In this document: piece by piece, positions 37,549 through 48,897 of the stretch | Layout: each line of letters opens with the position of its first letter | Position numbering within the stretch: the first letter of the stretch is position 1 | Assembly (NCBI RefSeq): GCF_014861485.1 | Contig: NZ_JACZHT010000001.1 | Location: forward strand, 372,001-436,000 | DNA: 64,000 bases | DNA from: Phaeovibrio sulfidiphilus | GTDB taxonomy: Bacteria > Pseudomonadota > Alphaproteobacteria > Rhodospirillales > Rhodospirillaceae | Direction: 5' to 3' | The notes under the pieces: model-generated | Databases searched by the model: none | What the model was told of the DNA's origin: nothing | What the model saw: the letters and a program-made list of their open reading frames with translations, nothing else | Translations under genes and position numbers: made by a program

Positions 37549-37574
37549 CGGGCCCCCTGTCCCCAGGGGGCCCG
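37549..37574. other. perfect 11-bp inverted repeat
   Basis: CGGGCCCCCTG, TCCC, CAGGGGGCCCG. Very stable as RNA; there is no T run beside it. A weaker hairpin followed by CACTTTTTC lies at 37586-37619 on the plus strand and could be a terminator. Confidence 0.6.
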
Positions 37575-37779
37575 ACCGCAGTGCTGACCCTGTCCGGGAT
37601 TCCGGATGGGGCACTTTTTCATGCCCGACGCGCCCCGGCGCGAGCCCCGCAGGCAAACCCGAGGGGCGCAGGCACCAGGGAAGGACAGAAACCGACGGCA
37701 AGGAGAGCCCCCGAAGGGCAGGACAGCGGCACCGCCACACAGGTGGCGACACACACCCGAACACCGCCGGGAAGACGGC

Positions 37780-38006
37780 CGGATCGTCTGCGCAGACGCC
37801 GCCGGGTCAGGAGGCCCGACTCGCTCAGGGACGGGATGCCGGCTCTGATCCGGACCGGATGCGAAGGACTGTGCCCCGCGCACGAGCCTGCGGCACCGGA
37901 AACAGGGGGTGAAAGAAGCCCCTCGGCGGCAGAACAGCGGATCATCCGTACAGACAGCGCCCCGTCAGGAGGGCCGGCCCGGGCACGGACGGGATGCCGA
38001 CCCTGA
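37780..38006. repeat. pair of approximately 70-bp direct repeats
   Basis: Units at 37780-37851 and 37937-38006 share GTCAGGAGG-CC and ACGGGATGCCG at equal spacing. The repeated unit codes for nothing recognisable. Confidence 0.6.
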
Positions 38007-38345
38007 ACGAAGGCTGTCACACGCCCCCCCTGGACAGGAGTCGTCTTCCGGGAGCCTGAGCCGGCAGCCGGGGATGCCCCTGATGCCGGGAGCGAATCCG
38101 CCCGCCGACCAACGAAACCGCGGCGGCAGAACGGCTCAGCCATCCACGCGCCAGCAGAACCACCGTGTTACGGCACGTACGGCGCGGCCCGGCTGTCCCC
38201 GCGCTGACAGAAGCACCGTGTTACGGGGGCGGCTCTGCCAGCCCCGTGCCACCAGCTCCGCCGTTGCGTGGCAACCCGGCCGTCCGCGCCACCGGAGCCC
38301 CGTTACAGCACGACTCTGCCGTCCGCGCGCCGGGAGCCATGCGGG

Positions 38346-38386
38346 CAAAAGAAGAGGCGCGCCCCCTTCATTCCGGGAACGCGCCT
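38346..38386 (-). terminator. terminator of irr
   Basis: Minus-strand AGGCGCG and CGCGCCT arms with an 18-base loop are followed by CTTCTTTT, about 70 bases after the irr stop. Confidence 0.6.
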
Positions 38387-38453
38387 GTTTCAGGCGTGGA
38401 CATGGACACCTCATCCGGCGCAAGCGACCGGACCGTCAGACGTCGCAGGACGC

Positions 38454-38873
38454 TCAGGCAGCCGCGAGTCGAATGATCAGATCCATGGAGCGGACCTCCG
38501 CCCCGGCCGGAATTTCCGGAATCTGGGCAATCGAGACATCCGACGCCGGGATGTCGATCAGCGTGCCGGTTTCCTCGAAGAAGAAGTGATGGTGGTCGGC
38601 CGTGTTGGTGTCGAAATAGGACCGGCCCGAATCCACAATCACCTCGCGCAGCAGCCCGCCATCGGTGAACTGGTGGAGGGTGTTGTAGACCGTGGCCAGC
38701 GACACGGGCACGTTCGATGCCATCGCCTCGCTGTGCAGGACTTCAGCCGTCACGTGACGGTGGCCGTCACCTTCAAACATGAGACGGGCGAGAGCCAGCC
38801 TCTGGCGGGTTGGGCGCAGACCCGCGTGACGCAACTTCTCAAGAAGCGGCCGATAAGGTCGATAGTGGTTCAT
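38454..38873 (-). CDS. irr: Irr-type iron response regulator (Fur family)
   Basis: A 139-residue Fur-superfamily repressor/activator. The winged helix (LRPTRQRLALARLMF, VSLATVYNTLHQFTDGGLLREV) and the His-rich segment TADHHHFFFEETGTLIDIP match alphaproteobacterial Irr, which senses heme and controls iron and heme genes under iron limitation. It lacks the C-terminal CxxC zinc motifs of classical Fur. ATG 38873 is preferred (GGGGAA seven bases upstream); a GTG at 38897 would add eight residues. It stands alone between the repeat-rich stretch and the nitronate monooxygenase-like gene. It may bear on the TonB receptor/permease pair elsewhere in the window. Confidence 0.9.
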   Translation of the reverse strand: MNHYRPYRPLLEKLRHAGLRPTRQRLALARLMFEGDGHRHVTAEVLHSEAMASNVPVSLATVYNTLHQFTDGGLLREVIVDSGRSYFDTNTADHHHFFFEETGTLIDIPASDVSIAQIPEIPAGAEVRSMDLIIRLAAA

Positions 38874-39001
38874 GACACGTTCCCCGTTGAAAAACACTTC
38901 ACCGATTCAACAATCGCGTGAATCGGCTCAGGAGTCAAGAACTACTCTTACATAAGATGAAAAATCATGGTGTTGCCGGAGGCTAGCACATAGCAGGTTT
39001 A

Positions 39002-40399
39002 TCAGTCTCCGGCAAGGATCTGCTCAACCAGTTCCTTCATGGTGGGGACTCGCCCGTTTGCGTAGGCCGGGTCACCCGCAAAACGGAAGGCCGCGTGCCC
39101 GGCGAACATCAGGTTGTCCTCGATGGAGCCGCCGTGGGCGATGAGGCGCAGCGTCTTCTGGATACAGAAGGAGCGGGGGTCCGGACGGTGCCCGGTGGTG
39201 CCCTTCTCGTTCTGCGCCCAGTTGGAGAACATGCAGTGGGACAGGCAGCCCATGCAGTCGCGCTGGTCCTGGCGGATGGTCGCAGCGGTCTCGGGGGTGA
39301 CGAACACCAGGGTGTCATCCGGCGTGCGCATGGCCTCCGTATGGCCTTCCGAGACCCACCAGCGCACCTTGTCCATGTCCTCGGGGGTCAGATACAGCTC
39401 CCGGTCGGCCGAGCCCACGGAAAAGGCCGTGGTCCGCTCCGAATCGGGCTCCAGGGAAAAGGGCACCTGCCGCTCGGAGCGGGCGACCAGATCCTTCAGG
39501 TACCGGTTCTTGACCGCCGAGCTGTAGAAGCCGGTGGGGCTGAAACGGTGGAGATAGATATCCTCGGGCTTCAGGCTCATCAGCCGGGGCCGCCAGGTGC
39601 TGGCGACGGGGCTTTCCTCCACCAGAAGCGGCCGGGTGCCAAACTGGAACGCGATGGGGCCCAGATCCGGGTTGTCGATCCAGTCGGCCCACTCCCGCAG
39701 GTACCAGACGCCGCCCGCCATGACGATGGGAACCTCGGGGGTGCCGAGCTCCCGCATGGTCCGGCGCAGGGCCAGGACGCGGGGCATGGGGTTCTGGGGC
39801 TCAAGCGGGTTGTCGGTGTTGGACAGGCCGTTGTGTCCGCCGGCTCTCCAGGGATCCTCGTAGACCACGCCGCCCAGGAGGGAGGCGGTCTTGCTGTAGG
39901 ACCGGCGCCAGAGCGCCCGGAACGCCCGGTCCGACGACACGATGGGGTAGTAGTACACATTGTGGCGGGCCGCGATCTCGGACACCTTGTAGGGCATGCC
40001 CGCGCCGCAGGTGATGCCATGGACGAGACCCGGCGTGCCCTCAAGCACCCCTTCCAGCACGGCCTCGGCCCCGCCCATCTCCCAAAGCACGTTGATGTGG
40101 ATGCGCCCCTCGCCGGCGGCGACCTCGTGGGCAATCTGCACCTGGCTGATGCCGCCGCGGATGCCGTAGGCGATCATCTCGGCCTGGCGCTCCCGGCGGG
40201 TCTTGCCGTGGTAGACCTCGGGGATCGGCGCGCCGATCTCGTCGCACGAGTCCGCGTTGACGGCGCTGACGGTCCCCACCGCCCCGGCCGCCGCCCAGGC
40301 ACCGGAGGTGCGGCCGGTGGAAACGTTCAGCCCCTTGCCGCCCTCAACAAGGGGGAGAACCTCCTTGCCGGAAATCATGATCGGGTTAATACGTTTCAC
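39002..40399 (-). CDS. nitronate monooxygenase-like flavoprotein
   Basis: A 465-residue TIM-barrel flavoprotein of the 2-nitropropane dioxygenase/FabK-like group. Visible are the N-terminal barrel (GKGLNVSTGRTSGAWAAAG), a His-containing central part (HGITCGAGMPYKV), IVMAGGVWYLREWADW for FMN binding and FQFGTRPLLVEES. A cysteine motif CMGCLSHCMF near residue 395 is unusual for simple nitronate monooxygenases and marks a longer subfamily, perhaps metal-binding. The GTG at 40399 is chosen because CGGAG lies eight bases upstream; the ORF reaches 40516. Its physiological substrate is not known. It has no obvious operon partner. Confidence 0.82.
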   Translation of the reverse strand: MKRINPIMISGKEVLPLVEGGKGLNVSTGRTSGAWAAAGAVGTVSAVNADSCDEIGAPIPEVYHGKTRRERQAEMIAYGIRGGISQVQIAHEVAAGEGRIHINVLWEMGGAEAVLEGVLEGTPGLVHGITCGAGMPYKVSEIAARHNVYYYPIVSSDRAFRALWRRSYSKTASLLGGVVYEDPWRAGGHNGLSNTDNPLEPQNPMPRVLALRRTMRELGTPEVPIVMAGGVWYLREWADWIDNPDLGPIAFQFGTRPLLVEESPVASTWRPRLMSLKPEDIYLHRFSPTGFYSSAVKNRYLKDLVARSERQVPFSLEPDSERTTAFSVGSADRELYLTPEDMDKVRWWVSEGHTEAMRTPDDTLVFVTPETAATIRQDQRDCMGCLSHCMFSNWAQNEKGTTGHRPDPRSFCIQKTLRLIAHGGSIEDNLMFAGHAAFRFAGDPAYANGRVPTMKELVEQILAGD

Positions 40400-40480
40400 A
40401 AGCCATACTCCGGGTTGACGTGAGTTTACTGCACCGACGGGCGGTTTCGGCCCCCCGGCAGTTGTGTACCGGAAACAGAA

Positions 40481-40512
40481 AGCCCGGGCAAGGCCCGGGC
40501 TGTCGTTTTTTT
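40481..40512 (+). terminator. bidirectional-looking terminator between pnp and the flavoprotein gene
   Basis: AGCCCGGGC, AAG, GCCCGGGCT is followed by GTCGTTTTTTT on the plus strand and TTCTGTTT on the minus strand. On the minus strand it would end the pnp transcript. Confidence 0.7.
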
Positions 40513-40565
40513 GCACTGCATCAACAGGTTGATCTCGAGATTTAAGCTGTTTTGCACTGCATCAA
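40509..40565. repeat. 16-bp direct repeat pair
   Basis: TTTTGCACTGCATCAA occurs at 40509-40524 and 40550-40565, in the AT-richer gap downstream of pnp. Confidence 0.7.
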
Positions 40566-40582
40566 ATCTGAGCCAATCAAAG

Positions 40583-40624
40583 GGTTGGGGCCGGATTGCG
40601 AAAGATCACAACGAGTCCGGCCCC
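40583..40624 (-). terminator. stem-loop directly after pnp
   Basis: Minus-strand GGGGCCGGA and TCCGGCCCC arms around a loop of about 20 bases, starting 14 bases after the stop codon. The T run is weak, so it may stabilise the mRNA end rather than terminate by itself. Confidence 0.5.
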
Positions 40625-40637
40625 TCCTTTAATTTTC

Positions 40638-42779
40638 TTAACCTTCGGTCGGAGCCCCGGTTTCCGCGGCTGCGGCACCCAGATCCTCGCCCGTGGCCTG
40701 ATCGATGGTCTTCATGGACAACTTAACCTTGCCGCGATCATCGAAGCCAACGCACTTGACCTTGACCGAGTCGCCCACGTTGACCACGTCGGTGACCTTC
40801 TTGACGCGCTCCGGGGACAGCTCGGAGATGTGCACCAGGCCGTCACGGGTTCCGAGGAAGTTCACGAAGGCGCCGAAGTCCATGACCTTCACGACCTTGC
40901 CGGTGTAGATCACACCGACCTCGGGCTCGGCCACGATGCCGCGGATCCAGTCCACCGCCCGCTGGGAGGCAACGCCGTCCGACGAGGCAATGGTGATGGT
41001 ACCGTCGTCGGCGATGTCGATCTTGGTGCCGGTGACCTCGGTAATCTCGCGGATCACCTTGCCGCCGGAGCCGATGACCTCGCGGACCTTCTGCGGCGGA
41101 ACCTTGATGGTGGTCATGCGCGGAGCAAAGTCCGAGAGCTCCTCGCGGACGTCACCCAGGCCCTTGGCCATCTCGCCGAGAATGTGGTTGCGGCCGTCCT
41201 TCGCCTGGGCGAGGGCGATCTCCATGATCTCCTTGGTGATGGACGTGATCTTGATATCCATCTGAAGGCTGGTGATGCCCCGGTCGGTGCCCGCCACCTT
41301 GAAGTCCATGTCACCCAGGTGATCCTCGTCACCCAGAATGTCGGACAGCACGGCAAAGCGGTCGCCTTCCTTGATCAGGCCCATGGCGATACCCGCCACC
41401 GGAGCCTTGAGCGGCACACCCGCGTCCATCAGGGCGAGGGAGGAGCCGCACACCGTGGCCATGGACGACGAGCCGTTGGACTCGGTGATCTCGGACACGA
41501 TACGGATGGTGTACGGGAACTCTTCCTTGGTCGGCAGCATGGGGCGGATGGCGCGCCATGCCAGCTTGCCGTGGCCGATTTCCCGGCGCCCCGGAGAGCC
41601 CATGCGACCCGTCTCACCCACCGAGTACGGCGGGAAGTTGTAGTGCAGCATGAAGCGCTCGCGGTACTCGCCCTCGAGAGCGTCGACAATCTGCTCGTCC
41701 TGGCCGGTGCCGAGGGTCGCGACCGCAAGGGCCTGGGTCTCGCCACGGGTGAACAGGGCCGAGCCATGGGCCCGGGGCAGAATGCCGGCCGCGGCCTCGA
41801 TGGGGCGCACGGTGCGGGTGTCACGGCCGTCGATGCGAAGGCCCGTATCCAGGATGTTGCCCCGGACCACGTCCTTCTCCAGCTCCTTGAAGGCCGCCGG
41901 AACGAACGCCAGGCCGGCATCGTCGCCGGCGAAGGCCTCGAACACGCGGTCCTGCACCGCCGAGACCTTCTCCTGACGGAGGGCCTTGCGGGGCTCGGCG
42001 TAGGCGACGCGCAGGTCGGCCTCGGCCAGCTCGCGGACGCGCTGGGCCACAACCGCCGCCTCGGGGGACGGGGGCTCGACCGGACGGGGCTCGCGGGCGC
42101 ACTGCTCGGCCAGCTCGATGATGGCATCGATCACGGCCTGGTAGGCGTTGTGACCGAACATCACGGCCTCGAGCATCTGCTCCTCGGACAGCTCGTGGGC
42201 CTCGGACTCCACCATGAGGACGCCCTCACGGGTTCCGGCCACCACCAGGTCCAGGCGGGACTCGGAGAGGCGGTCCACCGGCGGGTTCAGCACGAACTCG
42301 CCGTCGATGTAGCCGACCGAGGCCGCCGCGACAGGGCCGAGGAACGGCAGACCGGAGAGGGTCAGCGCCGCCGAGGCGCCGATCATGCTCACGATCGCGG
42401 GATCATTCTCCAGGTCATGGCACAGCACGGTGCAGATGACCTGGGTCTCGTTCCGGTATCCGTCGACAAACAGCGGACGGATGGGACGGTCAATCAGGCG
42501 GGAGACCAGGGTCTCCTTCTCGCTCGGGCGTCCCTCGCGCTTGAAGAAGCCGCCGGGGATCTTGCCGGCCGCGAAGGCCTTTTCCTGATAGTTGACCGTA
42601 AGCGGGAAAAAATCGAAAGCGGAGGGCTTCTTCGCCCCCACGACGGTGCACAGCACCGTGGTGTCGCCCAGAGAGGCCATCACCGCCCCGTCCGCCTGGC
42701 GCGCCACGCGGCCGGTCTCCAGAACCAGTGTACGTCCGCCCCATTCGATTTCTTTACGGAACACATTAAACATGGACAT
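40638..42779 (-). CDS. pnp: polyribonucleotide nucleotidyltransferase (PNPase)
   Basis: A 713-residue 3'-to-5' phosphorolytic exoribonuclease, trimeric and part of the degradosome. Two RNase PH domains (residues about 10-210 and 310-550) flank a helical linker; a KH domain ([15 protein letters not shown]) and an S1 domain ([19 protein letters not shown]) follow. The start at 42779 ([13 protein letters not shown] follows two residues later) is conserved. It follows rpsO, but after a strong terminator and a 330-base gap, so pnp probably also has its own promoter. In E. coli, PNPase represses its own leader after RNase III cleavage; whether that holds here cannot be seen. Confidence 0.98.
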   Translation of the reverse strand: MSMFNVFRKEIEWGGRTLVLETGRVARQADGAVMASLGDTTVLCTVVGAKKPSAFDFFPLTVNYQEKAFAAGKIPGGFFKREGRPSEKETLVSRLIDRPIRPLFVDGYRNETQVICTVLCHDLENDPAIVSMIGASAALTLSGLPFLGPVAAASVGYIDGEFVLNPPVDRLSESRLDLVVAGTREGVLMVESEAHELSEEQMLEAVMFGHNAYQAVIDAIIELAEQCAREPRPVEPPSPEAAVVAQRVRELAEADLRVAYAEPRKALRQEKVSAVQDRVFEAFAGDDAGLAFVPAAFKELEKDVVRGNILDTGLRIDGRDTRTVRPIEAAAGILPRAHGSALFTRGETQALAVATLGTGQDEQIVDALEGEYRERFMLHYNFPPYSVGETGRMGSPGRREIGHGKLAWRAIRPMLPTKEEFPYTIRIVSEITESNGSSSMATVCGSSLALMDAGVPLKAPVAGIAMGLIKEGDRFAVLSDILGDEDHLGDMDFKVAGTDRGITSLQMDIKITSITKEIMEIALAQAKDGRNHILGEMAKGLGDVREELSDFAPRMTTIKVPPQKVREVIGSGGKVIREITEVTGTKIDIADDGTITIASSDGVASQRAVDWIRGIVAEPEVGVIYTGKVVKVMDFGAFVNFLGTRDGLVHISELSPERVKKVTDVVNVGDSVKVKCVGFDDRGKVKLSMKTIDQATGEDLGAAAAETGAPTEG

Positions 42780-43062
42780 GCGTTATTTCTTTCCTGACGT
42801 AGAGAGCCCCGTCGCCGGATTGCGCCGCCCGCCGGTCCTGCGGTCCCGTCCATCGGGACTGCGCACGGAGTGGTGTGCGGGCGGGGTCCATCCTTCGGAC
42901 CACCGGAGCCTTGGGAGGCCGCAGGCTTCAGCGGAAGCGCACGGCCGACCCGGAGTGTGGGGACGCGACGCGGGAGAGGTCTCCCGTTCCTGTCAGCGGC
43001 CCGGTGCCAGCCTTGTCGTCGGTGGCACGAACGGCGCCCGGGGGAAAACCGGCGCCGTCGGG
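42780..43062. other. pnp upstream region
   Basis: No gene is supported here. It is GC-rich, with several inverted repeats, and should contain the pnp promoter and leader. I cannot pick a convincing -35/-10 pair. Confidence 0.4.
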
Positions 43063-43098
43063 AAAAAGAAAACCGGACCGGAGCCAGCCCCGGCCCGG
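43063..43098 (-). terminator. Rho-independent terminator of the rimP-rpsO operon
   Basis: Minus-strand CCGGGCCGG, eight bases, CCGGTCCGG, then TTTTCTTTTT, starting 10 bases after the rpsO stop. Confidence 0.85.
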
Positions 43099-43108
43099 CT
43101 TGTGCGGC

Positions 43109-43378
43109 CTACCTGCGCAGGCCAAGTCGAGCAATCAGTTCCGCGTAGCGCTTCGCGTCCTTGCGCTTCAGGTAGTCCAGAAGGCGACGACGCTTGCCGA
43201 CCATGATCAGAAGGCCACGACGGGAGTGGTTGTCCTTCTTGTGGGTCTTGAGGTGCTCGGTCAGGGAGCTGATGCGGTTGGTCAGGATCGCAACCTGGAC
43301 TTCGGGCGAACCGGTGTCGCCGTCCTTCTGTGCGAATTCCCGGATGACCTCCTGCTTGTGCTCGGGGGTAATCGACAT
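43109..43378 (-). CDS. rpsO: 30S ribosomal protein S15
   Basis: An 89-residue S15, which binds the central domain of 16S rRNA early in 30S assembly. It has the family's helical pattern with [15 protein letters not shown] and [20 protein letters not shown]. It follows truB by 44 bases in the classic truB-rpsO-pnp order. Confidence 0.98.
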   Translation of the reverse strand: MSITPEHKQEVIREFAQKDGDTGSPEVQVAILTNRISSLTEHLKTHKKDNHSRRGLLIMVGKRRRLLDYLKRKDAKRYAELIARLGLRR

Positions 43379-43422
43379 CGTGTAGACTCCAGTAGGGGTT
43401 GGCCCGCCGGACAGCCGGCGTG

Positions 43423-44346
43423 CTAGGATACAAACCCGCGCAGGGAACGAAGCGCCCCGCGCGACACCTGTGCAAGAGCCACAATACGGCCATCAAGGAG
43501 GGCTTGGACCGTTTCCCCTTCGGAAAGCGGCTCCCCCCCGGATCGATCCTGTATCGACATGAGGCTCAGGGCCTGTCCCTGGGACAGGCGACGCGCTTCT
43601 TCCTCTGTCAAAGGCACGACCGGGATGTCGTCCAGAGCGGCCTCGACCGGAAGAAGACGCAAGGCGGCAGTATCTTGCTCCAGAGTCCGCAGAATATCCA
43701 GCGGAATCGCATCCGCAGCGCGAAAAGGCCCGCACGAGAGTCGTCGCAGGGCCGACACGTAGCCGCAGGTTCCCAGAGCCGCCGCCAGATCCCGCGCGAG
43801 CGAGCGCACATAGGTGCCCTTCCCCGCCACAACGTGGAACGAGGCCTCGTCCGGGCCGGGAATGTCCACAAGCTCGAACGCGTGGACCCGCACGGTGCGC
43901 GGCTTCAGGGACACCTCCACATCCGCCCGCGCCAGGTCATAGGCCCGCCGGCCGTCCACCTTCACCGCCGAATAGGCAGGCGGAACCTGCACGATATCCC
44001 CCACGAACCGGGGCAGCACCGCCTCGATCGCTGCGACGTCCGGCCGGACGTCGCTGGTGGCCACCACCACGCCCTCCTGGTCGTCCGTGTCCCGGGCCTC
44101 GCCCCAGCGGACCGTGAAGGCGTAGGTCTTCTCGCCGTCCATCACCCAGGGCACGGTCTTGGTAGCCTCGCCGAAGGCCAGGGGCAGAACGCCCGAGGCA
44201 AACGGATCCAGAGTCCCCCCGTGCCCCACCTTGGCGGCGTTCAGCACGCGCCGGGCCACCGCCACGACGTGTGCGCTGCTCATTCCCAGGGGCTTGTCCA
44301 CATTGAGCCAGCCACTGACCGGCAGTCCCTTGCGCCGCCGGCTCAC
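43423..44346 (-). CDS. truB: tRNA pseudouridine-55 synthase
   Basis: A 307-residue enzyme forming pseudouridine 55 in the tRNA T-loop. The catalytic Asp lies in [26 protein letters not shown] and [12 protein letters not shown] are further family motifs, with a PUA-like C-terminal region. GTG start at 44346 overlaps the rbfA stop as GTGA, so the two are translationally coupled. Confidence 0.97.
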   Translation of the reverse strand: MSRRRKGLPVSGWLNVDKPLGMSSAHVVAVARRVLNAAKVGHGGTLDPFASGVLPLAFGEATKTVPWVMDGEKTYAFTVRWGEARDTDDQEGVVVATSDVRPDVAAIEAVLPRFVGDIVQVPPAYSAVKVDGRRAYDLARADVEVSLKPRTVRVHAFELVDIPGPDEASFHVVAGKGTYVRSLARDLAAALGTCGYVSALRRLSCGPFRAADAIPLDILRTLEQDTAALRLLPVEAALDDIPVVPLTEEEARRLSQGQALSLMSIQDRSGGEPLSEGETVQALLDGRIVALAQVSRGALRSLRGFVS

Positions 44347-44831
44347 CGGGAACCGTCTCCGGTCTCCGGGTCGCGAGGGGCGTCCGGGGCGTCGAGGACG
44401 TCGGGCATATCCGCATCGGCATCGTCCGCCCGGGCCGCCGCCGCGCCCAGGTCACGGGCCACGTGGGGGGAGCGCAAGATCGCATCGATCTGGCTGGCCT
44501 CGTCGAAGGAATGATCCTCCTCGAAGCTCAGGTCCGGAACGACCCGCAGGCGCAGGCGCTCGCCAATCCGCTTGCGCAGATAGGGGCGCGTGATGCGCAG
44601 GGCCCGCAGAACCTCGCGCATGTCACCGCCGCCAAGGCGCATGACGAAGGCCGTGGCGTTGCGAAGGTCCGGAGAGATCCGGACCTCGGTCACAGAAATG
44701 GGGGGATCGGTCAGGACGGGCTCGTGCACCTCGCCCCGCTCGAACACCTGGGCAAGGACGTGACGGATCTCCTCGCCAACGCGCAACTGGCGCTGGGACG
44801 GAGCCCGGCCGCTTCTGCTGGACTGGGTCAT
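44343..44831 (-). CDS. rbfA: 30S ribosome-binding factor A
   Basis: A 162-residue RbfA with the single KH-like domain (residues about 10-115: RVGEEIRHVLAQVFERGEVH, ISPDLRNATAFVM, LRKRIGERLRLRVVPDLSFEED). It helps mature the 5' end of 16S rRNA and is needed for cold adaptation. A 40-residue Ala/Asp-rich tail is typical of alphaproteobacterial forms. It is separated from infB by an inserted GFA-family gene. Confidence 0.96.
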   Translation of the reverse strand: MTQSSRSGRAPSQRQLRVGEEIRHVLAQVFERGEVHEPVLTDPPISVTEVRISPDLRNATAFVMRLGGGDMREVLRALRITRPYLRKRIGERLRLRVVPDLSFEEDHSFDEASQIDAILRSPHVARDLGAAAARADDADADMPDVLDAPDAPRDPETGDGSR

Positions 44832-44870
44832 TGGCTGGAAACTCTTTCTCAGAACGGATCCCGCAGGGGA

Positions 44871-45293
44871 TCAGGATTCATAAACCGCGAAGACCTCGGC
44901 TTCGGTCAGACGCCGGGTCTCGTTCGCGAAATCGTAGTAACCGGGCTTCCGGTCGATGAAAAGCTGGGTGGTGAACACGAAGTCCTGCCCGCGGTCCACA
45001 AGACCGGCAGGAAGGATGTATCCGGCCGGGCTCTCGGTGGTGCGGTAGAACAGGTGGGTGCCGCAAACCCGGCAGAAGCCGCGCTCGCCGTGCTCGGAAG
45101 ACGGATAGACCGCCACGGAGCCGGTTCCGTCGAAGGTGACGTCCGGGCCCGCATCCAGGGCCAGGAAGGGTCCACCCGACCAGGTCCGGCATACGGTGCA
45201 ATGGCAGGCGGCCACCCGGGGCCGGACCGCGCCCGCGGTAAAGGACACCGCTCCACAGAGGCATCGCCCCGAGCACTGGACGCAATCGGTCAT
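44871..45293 (-). CDS. GFA/CENP-V-family zinc protein
   Basis: A 140-residue protein with the zinc-binding pattern of the glutathione-dependent formaldehyde-activating enzyme family: CLCG near residue 12, CHCTVC near 30 and CRVCGTHLF near 70-80. It is cytosolic, and family members may bind glutathione adducts, but real activities are mostly unproven. It sits inside the otherwise conserved translation operon between infB (112 bases) and rbfA (39 bases), the one non-translation gene there. The composition matches its neighbours, so an old insertion is more likely than recent transfer. Confidence 0.92.
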   Translation of the reverse strand: MTDCVQCSGRCLCGAVSFTAGAVRPRVAACHCTVCRTWSGGPFLALDAGPDVTFDGTGSVAVYPSSEHGERGFCRVCGTHLFYRTTESPAGYILPAGLVDRGQDFVFTTQLFIDRKPGYYDFANETRRLTEAEVFAVYES

Positions 45294-45405
45294 GGGTCTC
45301 TCCGGATGCGGCCGGCCGGACAGAGCCGGCCGGAGGCTTTCTCCGGAGACCGGCGAAAACCGCCGGCGCCCGGAGAGACGGACAGGGGAAAACCGTGGGC
45401 CGCGC

Positions 45406-47970
<2,565 letters not shown>

Positions 47971-48139
47971 GCGACTTGCCTTGTTCACTGTATCTGTCAC
48001 CGGAATAACCGGCCGGTACTCTATACAACTCCGGGAACAGCCCGGCCAACTGGTTCGAAACGGGTTGCCCCGGTCTGCTCGCCGGCTTCACCCCGGGCTC
48101 CTGCGCACAGCACCGGCTGCAGGCCCGTTCTCGCCGGAC

Positions 48140-48874
48140 TTACGTTTCCGCCTCCCGCCGTCCGGGCCTTGGCACACGCACCCCGGGACGCCGGAGATCC
48201 GACACCGCCTTTTCTAGCGCATTTTCAGGAGAAATGCGACCCCGCATGCGGGAAAGGCGTTCCAGATCGATTGCCAGGCCAGAGGCAAGGCCGCCCGGCA
48301 TGACCGCAGCGTGAACCGCGTTGTCGCGTGCGAAGGCCCGTGCGAGGGCCTCCCGGTCCAGCGGCCGGAACACCGGAACGCCGAATTGGGCCGCATTCAG
48401 TTTCTTTCGCGCGTTTTCCGCCGCATCGAAGGCCTCGATCACGAATGCGGCGCCGCCCTTCTGGAGCACACCGCGCACCTTCTCGTAGCCGACGACCGCC
48501 TGTCCCGCCTTGCGCGCGAGACCCACCAGACGCAGGCAACGCTCCTCGAGAAGGGCGTCAACCCGCTCTGCCAGATCCTCGGGCACCGTGAGCGAACAGC
48601 GCGCAGCCTTTGGAAACACGCCTTTTCTTCGCGCCGTTTCTATCACATCCGGCGCGGGAGACAACCAGAATCCCCGACCGGGCAGCCGCCCGTCCACATC
48701 CGGGGTCACCACACGGTCCGGAGACACAACAAAGCGCAGCATTGCCTCTTTCGGACGCACCGACCGGGACAGGATACAGCGGCGTGAGGGGCCATCCGGT
48801 TCCGGAGTCGAAAGATCCGGCTCCCCGGAGTCTTCAGCGGGGCCCGCGGGAAGCGGGCTATCAATGGGCGGCAC
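48140..48874 (-). CDS. YlxR-L7Ae fusion RNA-binding protein
   Basis: A 244-residue protein with two domains. Residues about 30-110 are a YlxR (DUF448) domain (RRCILSRSVRPKEAMLRFVV, GRLPGRGFWLSP); residues about 112-205 resemble L7Ae/L30e RNA-binding proteins (RLVGLARKAGQAVVGYEKV, KGGAAFVIEAFDAAENARKK). This fusion is usual in alphaproteobacteria, where other bacteria encode two proteins between nusA and infB. It probably binds RNA in ribosome assembly or transcription; the exact job is unknown. GTG start; 23 bases after nusA. Confidence 0.92.
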   Translation of the reverse strand: MPPIDSPLPAGPAEDSGEPDLSTPEPDGPSRRCILSRSVRPKEAMLRFVVSPDRVVTPDVDGRLPGRGFWLSPAPDVIETARRKGVFPKAARCSLTVPEDLAERVDALLEERCLRLVGLARKAGQAVVGYEKVRGVLQKGGAAFVIEAFDAAENARKKLNAAQFGVPVFRPLDREALARAFARDNAVHAAVMPGGLASGLAIDLERLSRMRGRISPENALEKAVSDLRRPGVRVPRPGRREAET

Positions 48875-48897
48875 GGTCAGATCTTTGCTCCGGTTTC

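Larger units (their letters stand above)
36311..38453. other. 2.1-kb stretch without a convincing gene, rich in repeats
   Basis: It separates pyrB from irr. ORFs here overlap one another, are Arg/Pro/Gly-rich and carry no recognisable domain. It contains a hexanucleotide and pentanucleotide microsatellite (36752-36813), a pair of about 72-bp direct repeats (36897-37030), an AT-rich promoter-like island (37370-37420), a strong hairpin (37549-37574), a second pair of direct repeats (37780-37851 and 37937-38006) and recurrences of AGCACCGTGTTACGG-like sequence at 38150-38230. Confidence 0.55.

Noticed and set aside
48040-48070. GGTTCGAAAC as a tRNA T-loop
   Set aside because: No matching acceptor, D-arm or anticodon arm could be built around it.
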